Shown here one piece after another: positions 1-10,000 of a stretch of DNA of 64,000 nucleotides; within the stretch, counting starts at the first letter, position 1, and each line of letters begins with the position of its first letter. Made by a program: the position numbers and the translations under genes. The notes beneath the pieces are model-generated. The model worked only from the letters and a program-made list of their open reading frames with translations. It made no database searches and was not told the origin of the DNA. Origin of the DNA: Tritrichomonas musculus (taxonomy: Eukaryota > Parabasalia > Tritrichomonadida > Tritrichomonadidae); assembly GCA_039105265.1 (NCBI GenBank), contig JAPFFF010000050.1, positions 434,001 to 498,000 of the forward strand, written 5' to 3'.

Positions 1-437
1 TTAAAATATTAAGCACTTTTATTTAAAAAAAAATAAAAATATACCATATAGATAATAAATTACATGCTTTTTATAAAACAAAATGGAGTTTAAACAAACA
101 CTTTTATGATTAATAAGTATATAATATTTGAATTTTTTTTAGAAATAAAGATAATATTTCATACAAGAAATATGAATTTATCATGTAATATCCTTAATCA
201 TTGCATCGAAATCTTGTATAATTCAATATTTGATTGAAATTTCAAATATTATAATTTAGATCTTTGAAATAAATCATTTTATTACCGGATAATATTATTT
301 TTTATGCATCAATAAATGTATTAAAAACTTTTCAGGAAGGAATCATAGCCAAAATCTCCTAAATAATGAAAAAATTAATGATCTTACATTTTTGATATAA
401 AAATCTAGCTACCTTATTCAATATTATTCAATTTGCG
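1..437. other. AT-rich intergenic stretch, nothing recognised
   Basis: No open frame of note, no inverted-repeat termini and no recognisable gene remnant could be seen. It is ordinary AT-rich spacer at the window edge; a feature that starts outside the window cannot be excluded. Confidence 0.6.
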
Positions 438-752
438 TTATTTATGAAAAAAACATTTATGATTTTTTGCTCCTTTCTTTGATAATAAATAGCTTCCGCA
501 TAATTGGCATTGATATGCTTTAGAAACATGGATTTTATCTTCCATAATCAATCTGATTTCGATGAAAATATTATTATATTGATTTTTGTATATTGTTGTT
601 TTAATCATATTGGGATGCCACAATGTTATTTCTTGCATTTTTACAAAAATATAAGCGACCAAATAAATCATCAAATATGATTTCAATGAACTCATATAAT
701 TTTTAAAATGAAAAAGTTTTAAAAATTGAACGTCGCTCTGAATATTTTTCAA
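438..752 (-). mobile_element. Zinc-finger remnant of a hAT-type transposase
   Basis: A 104-residue open frame whose last ~29 residues carry a finger of the form C-x2-C-x12-H-x-C-x2-H (CQLCGSYLLSKKGAKNHKC). Nearly the same finger, with the same preceding HVSKAY/HISKSY context, lies in the N-terminal part of the hAT transposase gene at 37539-38609. The residues before the finger resemble nothing known and are AT-rich. No transposase core follows. I infer a short surviving N-terminal piece of the same DNA-transposon family. A host zinc-finger protein of 104 residues is the less likely alternative. Confidence 0.5.
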
Positions 753-1659
753 TACCCAAACTATGATTTTTATTTGTTTTGCCTATTTTGAAAGAATGAA
801 TGCGAATTATTAAAAATGAATGCTATATTAATATTTCCCATGAGGTTTTCTTTTGATAAAGCATGTTTTAAATAATGAAACCAGACTTTTTTTGAATATA
901 TATTTTTAATTAAATAAGATAGATAGACCAAATAAAAGCATTATACATATGCATATATATATTTTTATATAATTTTAACTATATTGCCTTTCTTAAAACT
1001 CTAAATTTCCCCATAAAAATAGATCATCATATTATTTAATTCGACAAAAATCGCATAAATCAGAGAATAATGATTTTTATATTTTTGTTTAATAACATAT
1101 ACCAAATATTTAAAATTATATTATATAATTTTTTTGCATAGCAGGTCAAGAATTTAATATATATCGATTTGTTTATAAACCAAATATCATCACAAAAATG
1201 TTTGAATGATCTCATACAAATCGCCACACTATACGTTATTTTAGTCCACGCACTTCTATGTAAAATAATTTCAGATAACGGTTATGGTTAAATAATGGTT
1301 GTAAAAAGTTTTAACTCTATTGAATTTTCCGTTAAAATGAGTGTTTTAAGTTTTGATAATATTTAGAGCTGCTTTGTAATAATATATAGAATTTGGTAAT
1401 AAAAATAATACAATGCAACTCTGACTCCAAATGAAATCATTATTTCAATATATTGAAAAAATTGAATACATATTGAAAATTCAATATAAATCAACCATTA
1501 TTCGATAAATAATCATAATGCATTATGCACTTTTTAACTCCCTGATTTAAACCACATTTATATATAGGATAATATCATATGATTTCATCTTCCCACATCA
1601 AATCTAAATAATTTATCAAAAAGTGAAAATAAACTCTTCAAAAAGTAAGAATTAAGCTT
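753..1659. other. Intergenic region upstream of the first Pmp-like gene
   Basis: About 0.9 kb of AT-rich spacer. No gene remnant or inverted-repeat element was recognised. The last 120 bases should hold the promoter of the gene at 1671; an initiator-like site is listed separately. Confidence 0.55.
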
Positions 1660-1665
1660 TCATTT
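1660..1665 (+). promoter_or_regulatory. Initiator (Inr)-like element of Pmp-like gene
   Basis: TCATTT matches the trichomonad initiator consensus TCA-Y-W. The putative start base (A at 1662) lies 9 bases before the ATG at 1671, the short 5' UTR typical of trichomonads. Short motif, so chance matches in AT-rich DNA are possible. Confidence 0.45.
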
Positions 1666-1670
1666 TTATT

Positions 1671-4600
1671 ATGTTTTTGCTCTTTTCTCTATTGTTTAGA
1701 ATTACACCTCCAGAGGAAGTGAAGTCTTTGAAAAAAACAAAAGCAGCTTTTAAAGATCCAATTCATGGATGTGGCAGTTATGAAAATCAAAATTATATTA
1801 ATGTTGATGATTCCTTTTTAAATGCTTTTATCAAATGCTCAAACCAAGGTTCTCATTCAATAACTCATTGTAACTTTGAGAATATTAATATCAATCATGA
1901 TATTGCATCTTATTATTCATTTGTCATTTTTTATGAAAAGGCAAACCTTAAAGTTGATCAATGTACATTTTTAAATTGTGTTTATTACAAAAAATTGTTG
2001 TCTTTAGAGAAAAATAATCAAAACACAATTCAATTTTATAATAACAAGATAACCAACTGTTATAGTCGAAAAGATGAATTTTTTGTTATTTATTCAGAGT
2101 ATAGTTACAATGACATTCAGAACAACACAGTTAACCTGATGTACAGCGACCATCATGCAATTGCATTTGATATCAGTGGCAGTAGAGGAAGTAAAGTAAT
2201 TGGCAACTCGATTAGCAATTGCTACAACTCACCAGGCGATAATGATATTCAACCCAGCGCATTTCATATAAGAGGAACCGGTTCAGGAGAAATTTTAGAA
2301 TTTTCAGACAACACGTTTGACCATTGTGGAGGAAAGCTCGGCTCAGTTCTTGCCATTGAACGCATAGATTTTGAGCTGAAGATCAAAAACACAGTATTCA
2401 AAAATTGCCGAAACGAACACCAAGTTAATGACAAAGGAATTTATCAGAAAGGCTACTTAATAGTTATTGACCAAACCGAAAGCATGATCAACAGTAAAAT
2501 CAACTTCATCGATTGCACCTTCATGAACCTGGAAAGCAACGCACAAGGTGGAGGTGGAATTGGGCTTCTATTTCGAAATCCACCAAATGACAATGACGAT
2601 TCTAAATACGTCATGGAAATTGTCTTCCAAAGCACCGATTTCATTAATTTGTACAACTTTAATGACAAATATGGAGGAGGAGCAATTTCAATCACAAACG
2701 AAGTTGGTGAAAATAAGCAAACAAAAGTCAGTGTCTTGGATTGTAAGTTCAAAAATGTTTCTTCTAAGAATGGGAACGGTGGAGCCATTTACTTCAATGC
2801 ATTTAAACAATCATTAACTGTTGAAAGAACAGATTTCGTAGATACATACACAAGAAAGGAAGGTTCAAAAGGTGGAGCCATTTGTGTTGAATATACGCAA
2901 GATGACATGCCTGTTAAAATCATTGGATGCACATTTGATGGCACAAAGTCTGGTTTTGGAGGTGCCATTTACGTTAATTGGGCCAGTTTAACATCAGAAA
3001 TAACAATTGATGATTGCACGTTCAAAAACATTTATGTCAGCAATAATGGTGATGCCATTTATATTGACAATGCATACAAAAACAAAGTTTCAATTACTGA
3101 TTGTGCTTTTACAGAGTGTTCTTCTTATTATATTCATAACGCATTCACTCTTTACCTTGATGTTGGCACACTTGATTGCATAAACAATGTTATCAATTTT
3201 ACTAATCCTGAAAAGTCTGATGGATGCATTTACTTAAGAAACCCTGTGACATGTGTGATAAAAGAATGTACTTTTAAGAATTATAGGTTTGATGAATCCG
3301 ATACAGATATCAGAGTTTCAGGTGGAATCCATTGCACTTTATGTCCCAATTTGATTTCAATTCTTATTGAGAAAAATACATTTGACCATGTTGAAGGAAA
3401 CAACTTGGGAAGAGTTTTGCTCATTTCTGAAATAGAAAAAGGAACTGTTACCTATTACAACAACACAATCAAGAACTGTCCAGCTGGTGGCCCATTAATT
3501 AGAATAGTCTTCAAATACGACATTAGTGATTTTAAGTTTGATTCTTGTTATTTCATTCAGAATGTTTTTAGTGACTACTGGGACAGAAACGATCTCATGA
3601 TGACACCTCAAATAATAATCAAAAACAAAGATGAAAGCAGATTTACATCTAAATTAAATCTAGTCTTTGAAAACTGCCACTTTGATGGAAATCAAAGTCC
3701 GAAAAAAGGAGGTGCTCTTCTTTACGGAAACAATGATATTTTAGTAAACACAAAAGTCAGTTTCAAAGATTGTCAATTCATTGGAAACCAAGCAAAGGAA
3801 GAAGGTGGTGCTCTTTCTATCCAGACATATCACGGATGCGAAATAGATCATTGCATTTTCACTGATAATAAATCAGAAGAAGGAAGTGGTGCACTATATG
3901 TCGAAACAGGTTTCCAAGTTGGAACCCAAAGAGAGCCAATTGCTAACATAATTAGCTGCTCATTTGAAGATAATACTGGAAAAGGTAAGCATGCCATTTA
4001 TCTTCACAACTGCCCAAATACACCAATCCACATTTCAGAGAGCAATTTCACAGATTATAAGTCAAACACTGGATATCTACTTCAGTTAGATGACAATGTG
4101 GAATTTGTCTTCCAAAAATGCACAATTGAGTTATCAAAAGAAACAACTTCAATTGCTGGATTCTTGCTAAATACTGATACCATTCATTTAATTGGAAATA
4201 CGTTTGAGAACTTCAAGAGCACAGTTGTTCGAGTCTACTTTAAATCGCAAACATCAAGTGATTTCCAATTAATTGAAAACAATTTCTTCAATTGCGTTGG
4301 TGGTTCAGCAATTGATATTGAAAATTCAATCCCAAGCAAACCTTTGATCCAACGAAATGTCTTTGAAAACATCTCTTCAAATAGTCAATTATTCTGCATC
4401 AAATTGATTGACAGTGTTGACACAATTCTCTTTGATAATAACACGTTTAGAAACATTAATTCACAAACTACTTTCAGAGGAGTTGGCTTCGACTGTGAAC
4501 ATGAAAGCAACGAAGTTCCTTTCAAATTGGAATTTACTGATTGTTATTTCATTAAGAACACAAATAGCAGATACAATGAAGGAGCTGCTCTTTATTGTGG

Positions 4601-7256
4601 ACAGCAACAGAACAATGGAAATCTTTATTTATCATTGTCACGATGTGTCTTTGAAGAAAATTATAACAGTGAAAAAGGATGCGCTATCTATGCCAATATT
4701 GATCATGATATTACGATTGATGAATGCAACTTCACTGAAAATGCAGCTGAAAAAGGTGGCACTATCAATATTGTACCTGACTGTGATACACAATCAACTG
4801 AAGCAGCAATAACAATATCTAATTGCCGTTTCAAGCAAAACAAAGGAATTGAAGCTTCTTCAATTTTCATTTCATCAGGTCAGACGAAAAAAGTGAAAAT
4901 TGATTCGTGCTTTTTTGAAGAAGAAAAAGGTGGAGTTTGCATTGATAGCATCATTAATTCCATTGAAATTGCCAATAATAATTTTGTTAACACAGTAGAT
5001 CACTCAGCTTTAATAATCAAGCACCTTGAAAGTTCTAAAGAAGATAACCATATTGCAATAAATGACTGCTTCTTTGATGGCTGCTCAGCACAAACGAATA
5101 ATTGTTTTGACATTTCATCAAACACCAATAATTTTGTTTTCAAAGACAATTTTGTGCAAAATAACAGAGGAAATGGATGTAACAACTATTTTGGCATTAT
5201 CAACTGCAACAACAAAATGGCAAAACTTGAAATACAAAACATTTCTTTTGCAAACAATATCTGTGAAAGTTTGTACGGTGGAGGTATTGGTTTGAAATTT
5301 GGCGGAGTTAGTGAATTAGTGTTTTCTAAGTGTGATTTCGTTAACAACTCAGCCAAACAAAACCAAGCAATCAGCCGTCCAACACAAGAATCAAAGAGGC
5401 CATATTACAATGGTGACGGTGGTGGCATCCAACTTGGATACATTTGCACAATGAACGATTTTGTTGTCACATTCAATGAATGCAACTTTAAGAATAATCA
5501 TGCTGAACGTCATGGAGGAGCCATCGCAATACAGACACTCAAAAATGTATTGATAAGTGGGTGCAGATTTGAAAACAACGTTGCCAATTACAAATTTGAA
5601 GATAATTCACAACTTCTTGCAGTTGAAAATCATTTTGACAAGAAATCTGAAGGCAGAGGCGGTGCAATTTACATTAATCCTTCTTACACATATAATGACA
5701 ATTCTTGCAAATCCCCATCTGAATTTATGCCAAATATCGAAATAAGCAGCTGTCAATTTAAAGAAAATAGTGGATATGACGGATATGCAATGTACGTTGA
5801 AGGAGATGATCTTGGAACAATATTTACTATCAAGCAAAATACATTTAGTGATAATTATAATAAAGACAATTACAAAGATGATCCAAACAAAATATATGGC
5901 GCTGTTATCACAACTGAAATTCACACAATTAAAGAAGAACAAATCATTGCTGATAACACTTTCAATTATGCTTCAAGTATTATAGTGGAGGAATTATCTT
6001 ACGTCGACCATTTTGGTAAAACACCAACTAGCACATTTTCTTCATCGAAAGAATTCACACCATCCAACATGATCCAAACGAAATCTTTCACTCCTTCTGA
6101 CTCATTCACGCCTTCAAGTGAGTTCACTTCTTCTAAATCTTTTACTCCATCTGGAAAGTTCACAAGTTCTCACTCATTCACACCATCTAGCAAGTTTACT
6201 TCTTCTAATTCATTCACACCATCAGGAAAATTTAGTCCTTCCAATTCATTCACACCATCAGGAAAGTTCAGTCCTTCTAATTCATTCACACCATCAGGAA
6301 AGTTCAGTCCTTCCAATTCATTCACACCATCAGGAAAGTTCAGTCCTTCTAATTCATTCACTCCTTCAGGTAAATTCACAAGTTCTCACTCTTTTACTCC
6401 ATCAAGCAAATTTACCTCCTCTAATTTATTCACTCCATCAAGCAAATTTACAAAATCAAATTTGTTTACGCCATCAGAAAAGTTCAGTGCTTCCAATTCA
6501 TACACGCCTTCACAGACGTTTACAGGCTCAGATTCGTTCACTCCATCTGGAAAATTCACTGCTTCCAGGTCATTCACTGGATCAAGAACATTCAGCGAAT
6601 CTAGTTCATTCACTCCTTCTCACTTATTCACACAGTCGAGCACATTCACAAGCTCGGACGTTTTTACTCAGTCCAGTCCATTCACAAGGTCAAAGAAGTT
6701 CACGCGCTCCAACAAGTTCACAAGGTCAAATACATTCACACAATCAAGTTTGTTCACAATCGGACAAGTCAGCAGTGGAACTGATTCTTGCACTAATCAA
6801 CCAACCAACTCCCATTCATCGTCACAACCTCTCTCATCATTTTCATCATCTTCTTTCTCTCGTTCAAATAGCAACACAAATAATGACGACTTCAGCACAC
6901 GTTCATTCGTGTTTTCTAATTCGTTCACAGATGCGGCAGTTGACAGTAAAGGATATGGCGACAACAAACCAGACTCAGACAGCAAATCGAGCCGCAAAGA
7001 GAGCTTCGCAACACTCACCGGGCTGCTGATTGCCCTATGCATCGTGTTCTTTGTCCTTGTTGTTTTCATAGTCATTCTTATCATCAAGAGAAAGAGAGAG
7101 AAGGAGCCAGAGCACATTTCTGATAAAGGACAGGAGATCAATCTTGAGGACACTGACTTCTCAGGTTCAATGAACGATTTCAACAATCCTCTTTATGATG
7201 GATTTGACAACGCATCAATGGATCCTTTTGCACAAGACTTTAATGAAGATATATAG
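1671..7256 (+). CDS. Pmp-like (polymorphic outer membrane protein-like) surface protein, type I membrane protein
   Basis: 1861 residues. A hydrophobic N-terminus (MFLLFSLLF) fits a short signal peptide. Residues ~30-1450 are a long run of degenerate beta-helix repeats with recurrent CxF/N-x-F and GGAI/GGAL motifs (for example GGGAISI, GGAIYFNA, GGAIYINP), the pattern of chlamydial Pmp repeats found in large trichomonad surface-protein families. Then comes a ~240-residue low-complexity stalk of FTPS-type hexapeptides, a transmembrane helix at ~1779-1805, and a ~56-residue cytosolic tail holding NPLY, an NPxY-type sorting motif. The predicted topology is extracellular beta-helix, stalk, membrane, cytosol. 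The start is supported by a TCATTT initiator 9 bases upstream; the gene ends with TAG. The function is inferred to be surface adhesion or interaction; no ligand can be named. Confidence 0.85.
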   Translation: MFLLFSLLFRITPPEEVKSLKKTKAAFKDPIHGCGSYENQNYINVDDSFLNAFIKCSNQGSHSITHCNFENININHDIASYYSFVIFYEKANLKVDQCTFLNCVYYKKLLSLEKNNQNTIQFYNNKITNCYSRKDEFFVIYSEYSYNDIQNNTVNLMYSDHHAIAFDISGSRGSKVIGNSISNCYNSPGDNDIQPSAFHIRGTGSGEILEFSDNTFDHCGGKLGSVLAIERIDFELKIKNTVFKNCRNEHQVNDKGIYQKGYLIVIDQTESMINSKINFIDCTFMNLESNAQGGGGIGLLFRNPPNDNDDSKYVMEIVFQSTDFINLYNFNDKYGGGAISITNEVGENKQTKVSVLDCKFKNVSSKNGNGGAIYFNAFKQSLTVERTDFVDTYTRKEGSKGGAICVEYTQDDMPVKIIGCTFDGTKSGFGGAIYVNWASLTSEITIDDCTFKNIYVSNNGDAIYIDNAYKNKVSITDCAFTECSSYYIHNAFTLYLDVGTLDCINNVINFTNPEKSDGCIYLRNPVTCVIKECTFKNYRFDESDTDIRVSGGIHCTLCPNLISILIEKNTFDHVEGNNLGRVLLISEIEKGTVTYYNNTIKNCPAGGPLIRIVFKYDISDFKFDSCYFIQNVFSDYWDRNDLMMTPQIIIKNKDESRFTSKLNLVFENCHFDGNQSPKKGGALLYGNNDILVNTKVSFKDCQFIGNQAKEEGGALSIQTYHGCEIDHCIFTDNKSEEGSGALYVETGFQVGTQREPIANIISCSFEDNTGKGKHAIYLHNCPNTPIHISESNFTDYKSNTGYLLQLDDNVEFVFQKCTIELSKETTSIAGFLLNTDTIHLIGNTFENFKSTVVRVYFKSQTSSDFQLIENNFFNCVGGSAIDIENSIPSKPLIQRNVFENISSNSQLFCIKLIDSVDTILFDNNTFRNINSQTTFRGVGFDCEHESNEVPFKLEFTDCYFIKNTNSRYNEGAALYCGQQQNNGNLYLSLSRCVFEENYNSEKGCAIYANIDHDITIDECNFTENAAEKGGTINIVPDCDTQSTEAAITISNCRFKQNKGIEASSIFISSGQTKKVKIDSCFFEEEKGGVCIDSIINSIEIANNNFVNTVDHSALIIKHLESSKEDNHIAINDCFFDGCSAQTNNCFDISSNTNNFVFKDNFVQNNRGNGCNNYFGIINCNNKMAKLEIQNISFANNICESLYGGGIGLKFGGVSELVFSKCDFVNNSAKQNQAISRPTQESKRPYYNGDGGGIQLGYICTMNDFVVTFNECNFKNNHAERHGGAIAIQTLKNVLISGCRFENNVANYKFEDNSQLLAVENHFDKKSEGRGGAIYINPSYTYNDNSCKSPSEFMPNIEISSCQFKENSGYDGYAMYVEGDDLGTIFTIKQNTFSDNYNKDNYKDDPNKIYGAVITTEIHTIKEEQIIADNTFNYASSIIVEELSYVDHFGKTPTSTFSSSKEFTPSNMIQTKSFTPSDSFTPSSEFTSSKSFTPSGKFTSSHSFTPSSKFTSSNSFTPSGKFSPSNSFTPSGKFSPSNSFTPSGKFSPSNSFTPSGKFSPSNSFTPSGKFTSSHSFTPSSKFTSSNLFTPSSKFTKSNLFTPSEKFSASNSYTPSQTFTGSDSFTPSGKFTASRSFTGSRTFSESSSFTPSHLFTQSSTFTSSDVFTQSSPFTRSKKFTRSNKFTRSNTFTQSSLFTIGQVSSGTDSCTNQPTNSHSSSQPLSSFSSSSFSRSNSNTNNDDFSTRSFVFSNSFTDAAVDSKGYGDNKPDSDSKSSRKESFATLTGLLIALCIVFFVLVVFIVILIIKRKREKEPEHISDKGQEINLEDTDFSGSMNDFNNPLYDGFDNASMDPFAQDFNEDI
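6033..6765 (+). repeat. FTPS hexapeptide-repeat stalk region
   Basis: Coding tandem repeats inside the Pmp-like gene with unit F-[TS]-x-S-x-x (18 bp), often paired as FTPSGK-FSPSNS (36 bp). The 36-bp pairs between ~6190 and ~6370 are nearly identical at DNA level, which suggests recent copy-number change; the flanking units are diverged. The Ser/Thr-rich composition just outside the membrane helix suggests an extended, possibly glycosylated stalk. Confidence 0.85.
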
Positions 7257-7646
7257 ATATGGTAATAAAAATAATTTATATCTTATGGTTTATATTTGAT
7301 TTTTAAAGTATTATGATTGAAATTACCAAATTTAAATTAATAATTATGAAAATGAGTTTTCTCATTTTTCACTTCATAATTATCAAAAATCGTCTTCTTT
7401 ACATATACAACTAAAATCTTTCTTAACAAAAAATACTATTAAATTTTTTTTTCTTTAAAATTTTTAAATTTATGAATATTGGCTTTGTTATGAACAAAAA
7501 ATTATATAATTGTAATATTAAGGAAAATGTTTCATTTTTATTTTAAGATATACTTAAAATGAGTCCAAATTTATAAAGTATTCAATTGATAAACCTCCCT
7601 CATGAAAAAATTTACTTAAATTTTTTTAACTTCAGTTGATCAGATA
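7257..7646. other. Intergenic spacer
   Basis: 390 bases of AT-rich DNA between two genes on the same strand. No gene remnant seen. It includes a short palindromic stretch around 7340-7385 (ttaataattatgaaaatgag / ctcattttt...cataattatc) that may simply reflect base composition. Confidence 0.5.
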
Positions 7647-9881
7647 ATGAATAAAAACAACTACTCAAGAAAGAGGAAAATATTTCGATACTCAAGTTCA
7701 AGTGAGAATGAAAGTATTGAACAATATATTAAGAATGAGATAATAAAAATTGTATCCAAAAATCTCAAGAAAAAAGCATCCAAACAAGAAATTGAAGCAT
7801 TTTCGGATTCAGCTATATCTATTTTCAGAAATCAAGTTTCGTTCAACCTTAACAAATTACAATTAAAAGACCAAAAACAATTTACAAATCCTGTTTCTCA
7901 AAGTAATCCAGATTTCGATACTTTTGCTCCCTCAATAAACATTTTTTATAATGAATGCTTCCCTTTTAATAATAATTATTTCCAACAGTTTCCACTCTAT
8001 CTACCTATCATACAATATCAGTCATCTACAAACGTACCGAGATCATTACCTATTCATATTTTTTGTCAGAATCCCTTGTCTCAATTTTCAGGACAAGATT
8101 TTGAATTCCCAGAAATTTTCAAAGAAGAAAAAAAGAAAAGAAGACATAAATTTAAAAAAGTGACACATAAGAAAGCATCAAATAAACTCCATTTTTATGA
8201 AAAAAATGATCATCCGAGTAATTTAATTCACCAAACTCAACCATCCAAACATAAAAACTCGCCTGCAGATTTATTTGAGCAAAAACAACAACTCGTACAA
8301 GATGATTCAATCACAGACTTACAGCATAAAACACAGCAACTCATAAAAGATGATGCAATTACAAACTTACAGCATAAAACGCAGAATCTTGCACAAGATG
8401 ATTCAATTACAAACTTACAGCATAAAACACAGCAACTCATAAAAGATGATGCAATTATAGATGCGCATGATGAAGCACAGAATCTTGTACAAATTGTTGC
8501 AAAACCGAAAACTCAGTCATGTAGAGCAGGCGGCGAACATCTTAGTGAGACAATAAAACCCGCTGCAATAAGACAGCAAAAAGATGCATCTCAAGGAATT
8601 TTGCAACAAGAAGAAGAAGAAGATTCATCTGAAGACAATTTAAATATAGAAAATCAAATTTTTTTGGAAGAAGAAGATTCTCAAGATAATTCAGATAATG
8701 AAAATCAGGAAATTTTGCAACAGGAAATCAAGAAGCATGCTGATGCCAAGAAAGATCTTCATCAGTCTCTTCAAGAATTTCTAGACGAATCAAATGGAGA
8801 AGATGAAGAGAAAAGTTTTAAAAAAATAATAAAAGTTGCCAACGTCGAAGATAGCCGAGAGAAATTAGAAGATCTTCTTCATTTATTAAATAGCATTGCA
8901 TGCAACCAACACAGAACTGACTCATTCTTCACAAAAATCGAAAAAATTGTTTTGCATTATAGTGATAAACTCAAAAAAACTTTTTCAAATCGAGAACTTT
9001 CTCTTATATTTAAAGAAAGCAAAAATATGCTTCTCATGCTTCTCAAGAACAAAATAATGTCAGTTGATAACGATGTTTTTAATGAAATTGTTGGAATATC
9101 TGTGCTTCAATCATTTTTCTATCCTGAATTGAAATCGTTCATTGATGAAAATGAGAAATACAAAGAAAACGCAGATTTAATTCAAATTTGTTTTGGAAAT
9201 GGTATAGATTTGAATTCAGATTTTGAAAGAAAAAGAAATGAAGGCGAAAATGATTCATATATTTGTTATTTGATTCGTAAAGATTTGGTTGAAGAATTCG
9301 TTTCTTTTACTAATCGATCAAATATGGACTTAAAAAGTGAAATAAAGCATTCAATTTTTGAGACAAATTCATTTCTATTGGAGGAAAAAGAGACAACATT
9401 AATTGAGTATTCTGCATTTTTTGGCTCAATTCAAATCTTTCAATATTTAAGATTGAATAATGTTCCTTTGAAATCTTCATTGTGGCTTTATGCAATTCAT
9501 TCAAGAAATGCAGAAATGATTCATCTTCTTGAGTCAATTAAATTAGGTCCTCCTGACGAAAAATATGATTCATGTTTATACGAATCAATTAAATGTCATC
9601 ATAATGAAATCGCAGACTATATAAAAGATAACTTGATTCCACAAAATGATGATAGTTGGAATAGTGGAATTGATTTAACAGCTTTACAATATCATAATTA
9701 TGAGTATTTATCAAATGATTTTATTTCCAAAGATGTTTTTTATTCTTTATGCTGCTATAATTATCCAACACTTGTTAATTATTACATGCAAAAAAATAAG
9801 CAATCATTTTTTAGAATAACAATTAAGAAAAAAATTTTGTTTTTTATAAAATTTCAAATTTATTTTTTAAATAACATTTAA
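7647..9881 (+). CDS. DUF3447-type ankyrin-like protein (probable N-terminal half of a disrupted gene)
   Basis: 744 residues. Residues ~1-380 are polar low complexity with a KKKRRHKFKK basic patch, four 16-residue repeats and Glu-rich stretches. Residues ~400-720 match the trichomonad DUF3447 module: ENDSYICYLIRKDLVEEF, the ETTLIEYSAFFGSIQIFQYL block, SLWLYAIHSRNAEMIHLLE and IKCHHNEIADYI, with ankyrin-like helix pairs. The last ~30 residues are Lys/Phe-rich and resemble translated spacer. The next frame (open from 9875) continues with material typical of the middle of DUF3447-LRR proteins, so the frame was probably lost between ~9800 and 9880. No signal peptide or membrane helix; likely cytosolic. 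Function unknown. Confidence 0.7.
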   Translation: MNKNNYSRKRKIFRYSSSSENESIEQYIKNEIIKIVSKNLKKKASKQEIEAFSDSAISIFRNQVSFNLNKLQLKDQKQFTNPVSQSNPDFDTFAPSINIFYNECFPFNNNYFQQFPLYLPIIQYQSSTNVPRSLPIHIFCQNPLSQFSGQDFEFPEIFKEEKKKRRHKFKKVTHKKASNKLHFYEKNDHPSNLIHQTQPSKHKNSPADLFEQKQQLVQDDSITDLQHKTQQLIKDDAITNLQHKTQNLAQDDSITNLQHKTQQLIKDDAIIDAHDEAQNLVQIVAKPKTQSCRAGGEHLSETIKPAAIRQQKDASQGILQQEEEEDSSEDNLNIENQIFLEEEDSQDNSDNENQEILQQEIKKHADAKKDLHQSLQEFLDESNGEDEEKSFKKIIKVANVEDSREKLEDLLHLLNSIACNQHRTDSFFTKIEKIVLHYSDKLKKTFSNRELSLIFKESKNMLLMLLKNKIMSVDNDVFNEIVGISVLQSFFYPELKSFIDENEKYKENADLIQICFGNGIDLNSDFERKRNEGENDSYICYLIRKDLVEEFVSFTNRSNMDLKSEIKHSIFETNSFLLEEKETTLIEYSAFFGSIQIFQYLRLNNVPLKSSLWLYAIHSRNAEMIHLLESIKLGPPDEKYDSCLYESIKCHHNEIADYIKDNLIPQNDDSWNSGIDLTALQYHNYEYLSNDFISKDVFYSLCCYNYPTLVNYYMQKNKQSFFRITIKKKILFFIKFQIYFLNNI
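8286..8477 (+). repeat. Four tandem 48-bp coding repeats
   Basis: Units at 8286, 8334, 8382 and 8430, each encoding 16 residues of the form QxLxxDDxITxLQHKT. Units 1 and 3 (DDSIT) resemble each other, as do 2 and 4 (DDAI), so the array probably grew by duplicating a 96-bp pair. Unit 4 is degenerate after DDAI. Confidence 0.85.
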
Positions 9882-10000
9882 AAAAATATTTTTATAAAAT
9901 TAGCCATAAATATACGACAAGCATTTTCAATGATCCATGGGCAAGAGCATGCGGTATAAATGAAGCCGATATTATTTATTTTCTTTTTTTAAATAAAAAA

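Noticed and set aside
6118-7029. 303-codon frame overlapping the FTPS repeats
   Set aside because: Shifted-frame reading of the same tandem repeat, with His/Leu/Gln periodicity and no independent signals.
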